NCBI GenBank assembly: GCA_900545525.1
Contig: UQZX01000017.1
Location: 1-60,735 of the forward strand
Source of the DNA: an uncultured Prevotella sp.
GTDB lineage: Bacteria; Bacteroidota; Bacteroidia; Bacteroidales; Bacteroidaceae
Length of the DNA: 60,735 bases
Reading direction: 5' to 3'
Shown: positions 9,054 through 16,842 of the stretch, piece after piece
How the letters are laid out: each line of letters starts with the position of its first letter
Position numbering within the stretch: the stretch's first letter is position 1
Notes under the pieces: generated by a model
The model's input: the letters and a program-made list of their open reading frames with translations, nothing else
Databases searched by the model: none
What the model was told of the DNA's origin: nothing
Translations under genes and position numbers: made by a program

Positions 9054-12000
9054 TCAATGCCTCTTCACAAATTTCTTTCCTTTCTTCACGACAATTCCCT
9101 TGAAGGAAGCGTTGACGCGCTGTCCGGCAAGGTTGTATGAGGGTGAGTCGGATGAAGAGCCGGTGCTCAGGACAGCATCGATGCCGGTGAGTACTGACGA
9201 GGGTGCGCCCAAGCCGCCGCACTCGTTGGCAACACGGATGCTGTAGCTACCGCCGCCAAGCTCCGCTATGCTGTATGAAGTGGACGTAGTGAAACCTACG
9301 ACACTGCCGTTCCTTACAACGGCATAGCCTATTGCACCAGGAACGGCTTGCCATGAAAGGGCATCACCTGCAAGTGTCAGCACCGGAGCCGGAAGCTGCG
9401 CGGTGAGAGCCTGCGGGTTCCAGCCGGCGCCGAGAACTTTCTCTATTGTGTATCCGGCTGCCTGCTCTGCTGTCATTACGGGATTGTCTGAACCTGCGGC
9501 AGGACTGCATGCCGAGAGTGAACGCTTTGATAGGTCGAGCTTGTTGCCGCCGGCATCCATTGAGCCGTATTCGTGGAAGCGGAGGACAAGGTTTGCCGTC
9601 ATCTTTCCCCAGCCTTCGTCCTTGGGCAGCTGCTTGAACGTGGTGTTCAGATAGGTAGCATGCGGAGAGTCGTTCCACGGGCGGCCGAGATAATACTTGC
9701 CTGCGGCAGATGCATCGCCGTCGACCGTACATCCGTTGAACACCATGCCGTAGTATCCGGGCTGTGTGTTAAGTGCGGTTATGTAGCCTGCACCGGTGTT
9801 GTAGAACGTGCACTGCTCAAACCATGCCGTACCGTCGCCATATACGTAGTCGGTCTGTCCGGCTACGGCAGATGTCTCGAAGTAAGCCGAGCCGTCCGCC
9901 TTGTTCAGGTAATATGTGTCCTGAATGCCCTGCATCGTCACGTTCTTGTAAACGGCACGCTTGCCGCGCTGACGAACCGCCATTGCCTGTCCTGTAGACT
10001 TCTTGCTGTCCCAGTCCTTTCCCTGCCGTATCGTAAGGTCCTGCATATAGACATCGTTCTGGTTTTGGTCTATGAAGAGCGTAGGTGTGGTATCAGCCCA
10101 GCTGCCCGATGCCACAGGCTTATTGGTGATGATTACTCCGTCCGTGCTCTCGCCGATAAGTGACGTGTTGCCCTTTACCTCATTCTTTGCTGACGTGCCA
10201 TAGTCGTATGTGCCGTTATGCAGGAATATGCGGTAGCGCTGCGTCATGTCCGCACGGCTGTTAGCCTTTGCGAGGGCTACCTTCAGCTCGTTTATTGTCT
10301 TCACGGCAGCATCGTACGGTGCAGCGTCGAAGATGTAGGCATAGTCGTCGTACGACTTATAGTTTGCCGTAAGCTCGGTATTACTCTTTATCGTGTATGT
10401 AAAGTTCTCTTTGGTACTTACAACGTCGCCGTTGGCATTTGTCCAGTTCTCGAACAGATAGCCCGAAGCAGGCCTTACGACAAGCTCTATCTCCGTACCT
10501 TCGGCAAACTCGCTGCCAGCCGGCACCCAGCTTATCTGTGCCGCATCGGCGGGAGAGGCAGTTGCCGTGAAGGTGTATTTCTTCACCTCGGGAGCAGTGC
10601 CGCTGAACTTGCCGCTCACCTTGATGTTGTTCAGACCGATGTCCTTGCCTACGCCTTCGGCACTGAAGAACACATCGTATATATACACGCGCACCTTCAA
10701 CGGTTCTGACGAAGAAACTATACCATCTATTGATGTCAGGTCTACGGACGTTGCCTTGAGAGTTGTCTCGTTGTTGCGGCTCAGCTCTGACTTTTCGAGC
10801 ACCGCAACCTCTGCGCCGCTACCCTGCTGGACGGTGATGTCAATCTTGCCGTGCCCTGTTCCGAACTTCACGGCATGCAGCGAGATATTCTGCGGAAGGA
10901 AGAATACGCCCGTTGCAGGCTCTATGTCGAACGTAACCACGTCGGCGGCATCCCTGTCGGCATGGCAGATGCCGCATGTGGGCGTGAACGACACGAACGT
11001 CTCTCCGAACGCCGTCTTGCTCTGCGTTGTGAAGGCATCTGCGCTGAACGTAGCCGTTGCCTTGGTGAACATGGTCTGCGGCACCCTCACGCCGTTCTCA
11101 GCAGGAGTTCCTGCCCAGTCCCATGTTATGTTTGCATCGCCTTCGGTTATCACGGGTGCCTCGCCTATGAACTTTATCGCGCCGACAGCAACATCGTTAC
11201 CCTCAACGCTCATAACCTGCAGGCGGTATTTCTTTGTCTTGTCGAGCGCAAGCTCGATGACCTTCGGGTCCTGTTTGTGTGCGAAGGCACCCGACTGTGC
11301 GCTTACGGGAGCACTGCCGTCTGTGGGCGTTGCCGTTATCATTGCATAATCAACATTGCTGCTCTGGCTTGTAACGAACACGCGCACCTTTTCCGTTGCC
11401 GTTATGAAGGCGTCCATTGTACGGTCGCTGTTGTTTACGACAACAGCCTTGCCTACATAATATTTGGTGCTTTCTTCCGTGACGGGATCTATGAACGTGC
11501 GGTCGTTGGGATACTCCAGATACGTTGCCTGTATCCAGTCTGCCGCCCTTACATTGTCGGGCGTAGTGTAGAATATGTCGTAAGTTCCGCCTGCGGGTAT
11601 CTGCGGTGTATAATATACGCGGTCGGGCGTGTTCCAGTTGTACGGCATAATCACCGTGATGCTTCGCAGCACACCGGTTGTATGTGTATATACGTAAGTG
11701 TCGCCCGTTGCCGTCTCTTCCTTTGAGTTTGCCGAAGGCAGCGCATCAATCTTCACCGTTGCTCCGGGGCATGTGGGAATTGTCACGACGGAGTTGTCGT
11801 AGCGCAGCATCACGTCGTGCGGCGCGCCGGAGAACGTCGTCTGCGTTACATATATGCCGCTGCCCTTTATGTCGGGACCGCCCGCCGTGCGGATGTTCCA
11901 CGTCACGGTGACGTCGCTTGTGCGGTCGGGCATGTCCACCCTGTTCTTTGTGAATATAGCCGTGAGCGTAACGGTCTCTTTCTTGAAGACAACAGTTTGT

Positions 12001-13778
12001 CCGGGCGTATAGACCTTCCCCTCTGCTGTCCATCCCGTAAGGGTATATCCCTCTTTATACAGCGTCGTGTTTACCGGTATCTTCACCGAGCGGCCGTCTG
12101 TGCCATAGCTTCCGGTTGACTGTGCCGGCACGGTGCCCTCAACGCCGGTGTCGTCCACCTTATATATAATGGTGACCGTCTCGGGAGGAACTACCTCCGG
12201 TCCCGGCTCTATGTATGTTTCCGATGTCTCATACTTTGTCTTGTCTATCGTCCCGTCGGCAACGCCGTTCATGTAGTTCTCAAGATTGGTGTATCCGTTT
12301 GCCGCCGTTGCCGCGCCGTCGGCGGGATTGTTCTTGTCGAGTCCCGCCTCGTCCTCGTATGCGTCGGGCATGCCGTCGCCGTCGGAGTCGCGCATGTACT
12401 TGTCCTGTCCCTCCACAAACATGCGCGGCAGGTTGTTGTACGTCACGCCGTTTACGACGTATGTGTCAGAGTACGACAGGGTGATGTCGTCGGGCGAGTC
12501 GATTATTCCCAGCGCGTTTGTGCCTCCCTTGAAGCGCGGGTCCACGGTTCCTGCCGCTTCGTCGAGCAGGCGGCGGTCCACCTCGTCATATCTCGGAAGC
12601 GACGCTCCCGCCTTTGCCGTCACGCTCTGGAAAGCGGCGTCTGCCGTTTCGTATGTCAGTCCGCTGAGCGCATAGGGAAGCTCCTTAAGCAGATACTTCT
12701 CGGCGTTGGCTCCCGTGATGTTTATGCCGCGGCTGGCGTTGGCGTTTACAGTGCCGTAATAGTTGTCGGCATTTACCTTTGCAAGCTCGGCGTCGCTCCA
12801 CGGTGTCGACTTGGGCGCGAACTTGCTCGACAGTTCAAACTTGTTGCCCGTGAGGTAATACTCTCCGTAGTTCGGTCCCGAAGGAGTTGTGAAATAACGG
12901 TTAGAGCCTGCGTTGGGACCGGGGCGCCAGTAGTTGTTTATCATGTACACGCGGTTGTATCCCTTGCAGTCAGGATAGTTCTCGCCGCCGTAGCTTCCGT
13001 TGTTGTTCGTGCCCCAGTTGAACATCACGTTGTTGGCAAATTCCGAGTCGACGTAACGGTCGTGGTCGCCGGGATTGTTGCTCACGGAGCGCACGCCGTT
13101 GAAGCGCGGCGAGCGCGACATGGAGTTTGTGATGAGCGTGTGGTGCATCGTGGAGTGCTCGCCGCCCCACTGCATGGCATACGCACGCGCGCCTTTAGAG
13201 TTCTTAGAATTATACAAGCCTTCACCAATGATACACCACTGTATGGTGGTGTAGTCGGTATCGTATGCCGTGAGGCATTCCTCCATGGACCATGTCATGG
13301 AGCAGTGGTCAAGAATGACGTTGTCGCAGTTTTCCATGTCAAGACCTGTAAGGCTCTCGTTAGGATTGTCTCCCGCACGGAAACGTACATAGCGTATTAT
13401 CACGTTGTTCTTACAGATGTAAAGAGGATAGCCCGTAATGGTCACACCGCCGCCGGGAGCCGTCTGCCCGAGTATCGACACGTCGGGATACTGCATCTTC
13501 AGCTTGCTTGTAAGATAGATTGTGCCCGATGTTGCAAAGAGGATTGTACGCGGCTTCCCGCCGTTGTCGTGGCGCAATGCCCAGCGCAGAGTTCCCTCAA
13601 CGAGGTCGTTGTCGGAGCAGTCGTCCGTACGCGTGACATAGCAGACCTCTCCTCCCCTTCCGCCAGTGGTATGCTTTCCGTAGCCGTCGGCACCCGGGAA
13701 TGCGAGCTGCTGTGCCCGCACGAGACTTGCCGGCATCAGAATGCCGACAAGCGCAAGTAGTAGATAAAGCTTTTTCAT
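9054..13778 (-). CDS. Secreted bifunctional pectinase: PL1-like pectate lyase plus CE8 pectin methylesterase
   Basis: A 1574-residue exported enzyme with an N-terminal signal peptide (MKKLYLLLALVGILMPASLV). Residues of about 25-440 form a right-handed beta-helix of pectate lyase family PL1 type (FPGADGYGKHTTGGRGG, then the helix core with NVIIRYVRFRAGD). A Ca-binding DSDGDGMPDAYEDEAG motif follows near residue 465, an InlB-like repeat near 535-610, beta-sandwich regions and a second InlB-like repeat. A CE8 pectin methylesterase lies at about 1145-1410 with its active-site signatures GIQDTYY, DYVYGD and LGRPWND. The C-terminus (YNLAGQRVNASFKGIVVKKG) resembles Prevotella type IX secretion sorting tails. 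De-esterification and cleavage of homogalacturonan would thus be carried by one polypeptide. It probably belongs with the SusC/D genes now on the far side of the prophage. Confidence 0.9.
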   Translation of the reverse strand: MKKLYLLLALVGILMPASLVRAQQLAFPGADGYGKHTTGGRGGEVCYVTRTDDCSDNDLVEGTLRWALRHDNGGKPRTILFATSGTIYLTSKLKMQYPDVSILGQTAPGGGVTITGYPLYICKNNVIIRYVRFRAGDNPNESLTGLDMENCDNVILDHCSMTWSMEECLTAYDTDYTTIQWCIIGEGLYNSKNSKGARAYAMQWGGEHSTMHHTLITNSMSRSPRFNGVRSVSNNPGDHDRYVDSEFANNVMFNWGTNNNGSYGGENYPDCKGYNRVYMINNYWRPGPNAGSNRYFTTPSGPNYGEYYLTGNKFELSSKFAPKSTPWSDAELAKVNADNYYGTVNANASRGINITGANAEKYLLKELPYALSGLTYETADAAFQSVTAKAGASLPRYDEVDRRLLDEAAGTVDPRFKGGTNALGIIDSPDDITLSYSDTYVVNGVTYNNLPRMFVEGQDKYMRDSDGDGMPDAYEDEAGLDKNNPADGAATAANGYTNLENYMNGVADGTIDKTKYETSETYIEPGPEVVPPETVTIIYKVDDTGVEGTVPAQSTGSYGTDGRSVKIPVNTTLYKEGYTLTGWTAEGKVYTPGQTVVFKKETVTLTAIFTKNRVDMPDRTSDVTVTWNIRTAGGPDIKGSGIYVTQTTFSGAPHDVMLRYDNSVVTIPTCPGATVKIDALPSANSKEETATGDTYVYTHTTGVLRSITVIMPYNWNTPDRVYYTPQIPAGGTYDIFYTTPDNVRAADWIQATYLEYPNDRTFIDPVTEESTKYYVGKAVVVNNSDRTMDAFITATEKVRVFVTSQSSNVDYAMITATPTDGSAPVSAQSGAFAHKQDPKVIELALDKTKKYRLQVMSVEGNDVAVGAIKFIGEAPVITEGDANITWDWAGTPAENGVRVPQTMFTKATATFSADAFTTQSKTAFGETFVSFTPTCGICHADRDAADVVTFDIEPATGVFFLPQNISLHAVKFGTGHGKIDITVQQGSGAEVAVLEKSELSRNNETTLKATSVDLTSIDGIVSSSEPLKVRVYIYDVFFSAEGVGKDIGLNNIKVSGKFSGTAPEVKKYTFTATASPADAAQISWVPAGSEFAEGTEIELVVRPASGYLFENWTNANGDVVSTKENFTYTIKSNTELTANYKSYDDYAYIFDAAPYDAAVKTINELKVALAKANSRADMTQRYRIFLHNGTYDYGTSAKNEVKGNTSLIGESTDGVIITNKPVASGSWADTTPTLFIDQNQNDVYMQDLTIRQGKDWDSKKSTGQAMAVRQRGKRAVYKNVTMQGIQDTYYLNKADGSAYFETSAVAGQTDYVYGDGTAWFEQCTFYNTGAGYITALNTQPGYYGMVFNGCTVDGDASAAGKYYLGRPWNDSPHATYLNTTFKQLPKDEGWGKMTANLVLRFHEYGSMDAGGNKLDLSKRSLSACSPAAGSDNPVMTAEQAAGYTIEKVLGAGWNPQALTAQLPAPVLTLAGDALSWQAVPGAIGYAVVRNGSVVGFTTSTSYSIAELGGGSYSIRVANECGGLGAPSSVLTGIDAVLSTGSSSDSPSYNLAGQRVNASFKGIVVKKGKKFVKRH

Positions 13779-14180
13779 TGTAATTATTGTCAGTTATAAA
13801 GTTTGATATTATCGTGTGGATGCGCCGCTGCGCGCGCCATTGCGTCCGGCACGCTGCACGGGAGGCACCGCTCTGTATTCGTGCGGCGTATATGCCTCCT
13901 TATTATAATACGGTGCAGGAGCGCAAATCCCTTTCCTGCCGGCAGTCTTTTTGTCACGTGCCGCCCGTGCGGTGCCTTTGACACAATGAAAGGAATATAC
14001 GCATTTTGCTTTCACACTGATTTTGCATAAGCCCTAAATACGGCGGTGTTTGCAAAAATACGGGCGTGAGCGCGCAAATACGGCAAAATGGGCGTGCAGC
14101 TGAAGCGTGCTGAATATCAGCGTGTTATGGCTTAGCAGGCGGATATGTGCACTTTTATTGCCGCGGGAACGGGACATCCG
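13779..14180. other. Gene-free host flank upstream of the pectinase
   Basis: No ORF here has family-like features; the short ORFs lie on overlapping frames and lack initiation context. The stretch includes the pectinase promoter region, although I do not see a clean TTTG/TAnnTTTG pair. It abuts the prophage right end. Confidence 0.5.
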
Positions 14181-14182
14181 TG
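14175..14182 (+). repeat. Candidate prophage/host junction, right end
   Basis: catccgtg here is repeated exactly at 52679-52686. With TG...CA phage ends the prophage starts at 14181 (TGATACAGG) and tccg (14177-14180) would be the target duplication. A 4-bp duplication differs from the 5 bp of Mu, so the exact base is uncertain. Confidence 0.5.
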
Positions 14183-14220
14183 ATACAGGAACGCTTTTTT
14201 CATGACTCATAATCACGGCA

Positions 14221-14284
14221 AAACGAAAAGCGAGCGGTTTCAAAAACGAAAAGCGATTTTCCACTCAAAAAACGAAATGTGATT
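14221..14284 (+). promoter_or_regulatory. Right-end transposase-binding sites (three direct repeats)
   Basis: Three direct copies of AAAACGAAAwGyGA start at about 14221, 14244 and 14270 (CGAA cores 23 and 26 bp apart), about 40 bp inside the candidate right terminus. The same motif appears inverted near the left terminus. This arrangement matches R1-R3/L1-L3 sites of Mu-type phages; assignment to MuA is inferred. Confidence 0.6.
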
Positions 14285-14306
14285 TGAAAAAACATTTTAA
14301 GGCACA

Positions 14307-14341
14307 AAAAGGCATTTGATTTCTCGTCAGATGCCTTTTTA
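14307..14341. terminator. Terminator at the end of the right-most phage operon
   Basis: A 14-bp stem (14307-14320 with 14328-14341, aaaaaggcatYtga) with a 7-nt loop has A-runs and T-runs on both sides. It lies 3 bp beyond the stop of the - strand ThyA-like gene, and can also act on + strand transcription. Confidence 0.8.
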
Positions 14342-14343
14342 TA

Positions 14344-14985
14344 TCATACATTCAAATCGAATTTGACATTCTCATCGCCCTCCAACAGCCTTTCCGTCCT
14401 TTCTATGTTATTTTCATAGACATGGACATTTCCAAGGTTTAGAGTTATTGATTTCAAAGGCAAATCAATCTGTCGGGACATCAAATACAAATGATATATG
14501 TCTGATGGCAATCCCAAATTCGCATCACTGCTTCGCTGATATGCGGAAACAACCAGTTCACCGTCATCTATCTGGAACTGTACGAGGCTGAGACATGGAG
14601 CCTGGTTCGTTTCTGCGTTGGTTTCACCGAGGAAAAGCACATAATTCTTACTGTTCCGCTTTTCCCGGTTTATCTTTGAAATCAGCGGAGGCAATTTTTC
14701 AAAATATGTAGGATAACTGTTTACCAATACAGCTCCGCAATAGTCCCACCAGTTTATCCCTACATCGCGATACCGTTCCACGTTCCGTTCCCCTTGCATA
14801 AACAGCCGCAACTCACACTTTAGTTTTTTACGTGCTATCCCATGGTTCTCAAATATGTCAAGCAAATCTGCCGGGAACAGAGTCAAGCGTTCATTCAGGA
14901 GATATTTTATATTGCCTTTCTTGTTGGTCTGTGTCTTGCCTTCACGCAATATCCTGTCAAGTATTACATGGTATTTATTCATCAT
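14344..14985 (-). CDS. Thymidylate synthase-superfamily protein, dCMP hydroxymethylase-like residue pattern
   Basis: A 213-residue ThyA-fold protein (E. coli ThyA has 264). It aligns with ThyA at constant offset: catalytic Cys146 is C131 (QAPC), Gln165-Arg166-Ser167 is QRS (150-152), Asp169 is D154, His207 and Tyr209 are H188 and Y190 (NVHVY), Trp80 is kept. The position of Asn177, which selects dUMP over dCMP, is D162 (GLPSDI), the residue found in phage dCMP hydroxymethylases. Arg21 and the Arg126-Arg127 pair that hold the phosphate are missing, and the YGxQWR loop and C-terminus are shortened. So the fold and chemistry look retained but the substrate is unclear. It is the last gene before the right end, 22 bp after a Dam-like methylase, where Mu carries mom, suggesting DNA base modification or antirestriction. 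Confidence 0.75.
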   Translation of the reverse strand: MMNKYHVILDRILREGKTQTNKKGNIKYLLNERLTLFPADLLDIFENHGIARKKLKCELRLFMQGERNVERYRDVGINWWDYCGAVLVNSYPTYFEKLPPLISKINREKRNSKNYVLFLGETNAETNQAPCLSLVQFQIDDGELVVSAYQRSSDANLGLPSDIYHLYLMSRQIDLPLKSITLNLGNVHVYENNIERTERLLEGDENVKFDLNV

Positions 14986-15007
14986 TCAAACGCTTTTCAA
15001 ATGATAC

Positions 15008-15841
15008 TTAAACGGCCTTCTTGTACAACATCATATCCGTGTATGAGGAATTATAGTTCATGTGAGCGTTAAACTCGACTTTCGTACACCGCTCAAAGGG
15101 GTTTCCTGTCAGTTTATTCCTGCCTATCCAATCACACAATTCCAGTATGGAAGACTTGTTGGAAGTGAAATATACGAAGTCGTGTCCGGCAAGAACAGTC
15201 AACACATCAAGGTAATCGGACAACTTCCAACACATATTGTATGTACCGACTTCCGTGCTTAAATATGGAGGGTCTACAAGGAACACGACACCCGGCACAT
15301 CCTTATATCTATCAAACACCTTCTTATAATCTTCAGACACGATGGTCAATCCATCCAGATAATCCGTCGCCGGCTGATAGTCCGCTGTCCTTACATTGTT
15401 ATACAGCGTTTCTTTACGCATATCCTCAATGCTCAACTTGTACTTCATAGAAAACAGAATGGACGATGAGAGGGTGATAAAATCCACATATCCATAACGC
15501 TGCTCATATTTTTGTATACAAGCAAAGACTTTGTCTCTTTTTTCTCCCGTAATAGGCTTATGGCGTGGAACACCTGACACTATCTGCCGGAGTTCCGCCA
15601 ACAAAGCATTTGTCTGTGGCACGGATTCCAACCTCTTACGGTAGTTGTCAAAATCATTATACACTACGGTTGAGTTTGGCTTCCGGCACTTGGTGATATG
15701 TGACAATAGGCCGGAACCACCGAACAAATCAACAAATGTTGTTCCGTCTGGATATTGTTCCAATACTTTGATAAACTCCTTTGCGAACATCCGCTTCTGC
15801 CCCACGAAGGGCAACGGTGCTGATAAATACTGCTTTCTCAT
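15008..15841 (-). CDS. D12-class adenine-N6 DNA methyltransferase (Dam-like)
   Basis: A SAM-dependent methylase acting on adenine in DNA. Seen: PFVGQKR at residues 11-17 (the Dam-type substrate for the K-W-x-G-G-K box), motif I VDLFGGSG near residue 37, and motif IV DPPY near residue 192. The 277 residues match Dam-family length. I prefer the ATG at 15841 because it places the first motif at the usual distance; an upstream in-frame ATG at 15919 would add 26 unrelated residues and overlap the preceding gene. No restriction partner is adjacent, so it is probably an orphan methylase that protects phage DNA or regulates phage promoters. It pairs with the ThyA-like gene. Confidence 0.88.
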   Translation of the reverse strand: MRKQYLSAPLPFVGQKRMFAKEFIKVLEQYPDGTTFVDLFGGSGLLSHITKCRKPNSTVVYNDFDNYRKRLESVPQTNALLAELRQIVSGVPRHKPITGEKRDKVFACIQKYEQRYGYVDFITLSSSILFSMKYKLSIEDMRKETLYNNVRTADYQPATDYLDGLTIVSEDYKKVFDRYKDVPGVVFLVDPPYLSTEVGTYNMCWKLSDYLDVLTVLAGHDFVYFTSNKSSILELCDWIGRNKLTGNPFERCTKVEFNAHMNYNSSYTDMMLYKKAV

Positions 15842-15908
15842 TTCTGTTTTTATTTTCTCCCGGCAAAGTTCTGATTTTTCAAACAGAGCAAAGAAAGAAT
15901 ACAATAAA

Positions 15909-16157
15909 TCACACTGCAACCTGTTTGCAGTCGCTTTGGAAACGCTTTATCAGGCTATACACCTTACGTTCACTCACGGAGTATTTATCCGCAAGCAAGG
16001 CTACGGTATATGACACCTTCTCTCCCCTATCCAGCATGTCTTTATATTCGACATACAAGTCTATGTATCTTGTATCTTCAAGCCTTATCCCGGCTGTCTG
16101 CAACCGTTTTAATAGCTCCCTGTTAAATTTCAGTATCTCAATTATCTTCATTCCCAA
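15909..16157 (-). CDS. Small helix-turn-helix protein
   Basis: An 82-residue protein with a C-terminal HTH (YTVALLADKYSVSERKVYSL then a short basic tail). The N-terminal half is helical and charged. It is the first gene of the right-most phage operon (HTH, Dam, ThyA-like), directly after a terminator and a palindrome-rich control region, so it may regulate the modification genes. The ATG at 16151 (MKII) is an alternative start. No named family is recognised. Confidence 0.65.
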   Translation of the reverse strand: MGMKIIEILKFNRELLKRLQTAGIRLEDTRYIDLYVEYKDMLDRGEKVSYTVALLADKYSVSERKVYSLIKRFQSDCKQVAV

Positions 16158-16177
16158 CTATTTTTTGTACTTTTGCA

Positions 16178-16301
16178 TCGTCTCACTTATTATACGCGCA
16201 ATTGCGCAAACACATAAAAAAGCCATCAGCAGGCGAACGAGGGTATACGCCCCCGGTCGTGCCTACTGATGGTAACGTGTGTTTAATAGTAAGTGAGACG
16301 A
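16178..16301. promoter_or_regulatory. Palindrome-rich control element between DGR and DNA-modification operons
   Basis: A 12-bp inverted repeat (TCGTCTCACTTA at 16178-16189, complement at 16290-16301) frames a perfect 12-bp palindrome GCGCAATTGCGC (16196-16207) and the terminator stem at 16223-16272. The palindrome is placed like an operator just upstream of the small HTH gene. Function is inferred from position and symmetry only. Confidence 0.45.
16215..16272 (-). terminator. Terminator of the tail fibre/RT/accessory operon
   Basis: On the - strand a 12-bp stem (16261-16272 with 16223-16234, ccatcagYaggc) extends through a G/C-rich inner helix and is followed by six T's (16216-16221). It separates the DGR cassette from the HTH-Dam-ThyA operon. 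Confidence 0.75.
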
Positions 16302-16356
16302 CTATTTAACAGGCCGGGGGCTTTTTCTATCCCTCCCCCGAACGGGATTCTTTCAG

Positions 16357-16842
16357 TTATTCAACCTGGTATTCCTTCAAGTCGAAAGCGTCCTTTTTCT
16401 TCCACCCGTCGGCCAGTGTGTTCTGGATGTGCTTCATGGCTTTGGTATAGAAGTCTGTCAGTTCCTCCAACGTTTCAAACGTATGGTAGTGTGGTTCCGT
16501 ATCCGTCCCGAACTTGAATGTCACGGGTAACGTGCCGCCTCCTGTCTGTACGGCGAGGTCGTAGGCAGACTTGTAATTGAACTGGTTTTCACTTGACAGC
16601 CATACCGGAATATCCCTATAACTGAAACCGGAGAGAATGGCAGTATCAGTCTGTTTGTTGTACCACGCCATGACCGTGGAACGTATTTCCTCATCTTCCG
16701 GCTTGTGTCCGAACTCCTCTTCCATGTACGAGGCGTTTCTGTGCTCTCCCGGCTGCACATCCCAGCGGATGCGCCACTTGCCTTTTACCGGGTTGGTGCA
16801 TTCAAGCAGTTTTATTCCTGCACTTCCTTCAACTCTTTTCAT
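16357..16842 (-). CDS. Phage tail fibre-associated protein, DUF4376-like
   Basis: A 161-residue soluble protein with no signal or TM segment. It contains EEIRSTVMAWYNKQTD and AILSGFSYRDIPVWLSSENQ, followed by a YDLAVQTGGGTLPVTFKFG stretch and a C-terminal helical tail. This pattern is typical of small proteins encoded beside tail fibres, where DUF4376-like modules are common. Its start overlaps the RT stop by four bases (ATGA), so it is translationally coupled to the RT and would be a DGR accessory by position. It does not look like the four-helix Avd protein of Bordetella phage. A role as fibre chaperone is inference. Confidence 0.6.
   Translation of the reverse strand: MKRVEGSAGIKLLECTNPVKGKWRIRWDVQPGEHRNASYMEEEFGHKPEDEEIRSTVMAWYNKQTDTAILSGFSYRDIPVWLSSENQFNYKSAYDLAVQTGGGTLPVTFKFGTDTEPHYHTFETLEELTDFYTKAMKHIQNTLADGWKKKDAFDLKEYQVE

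Noticed and set aside
14198..14204. Alternative right terminus at TGACTCAT (14203)
   Set aside because: Closer to the end-binding sites, but the preceding tttca has no matching duplication after a CA near the left end, whereas 14181/52680 share catccgtg.
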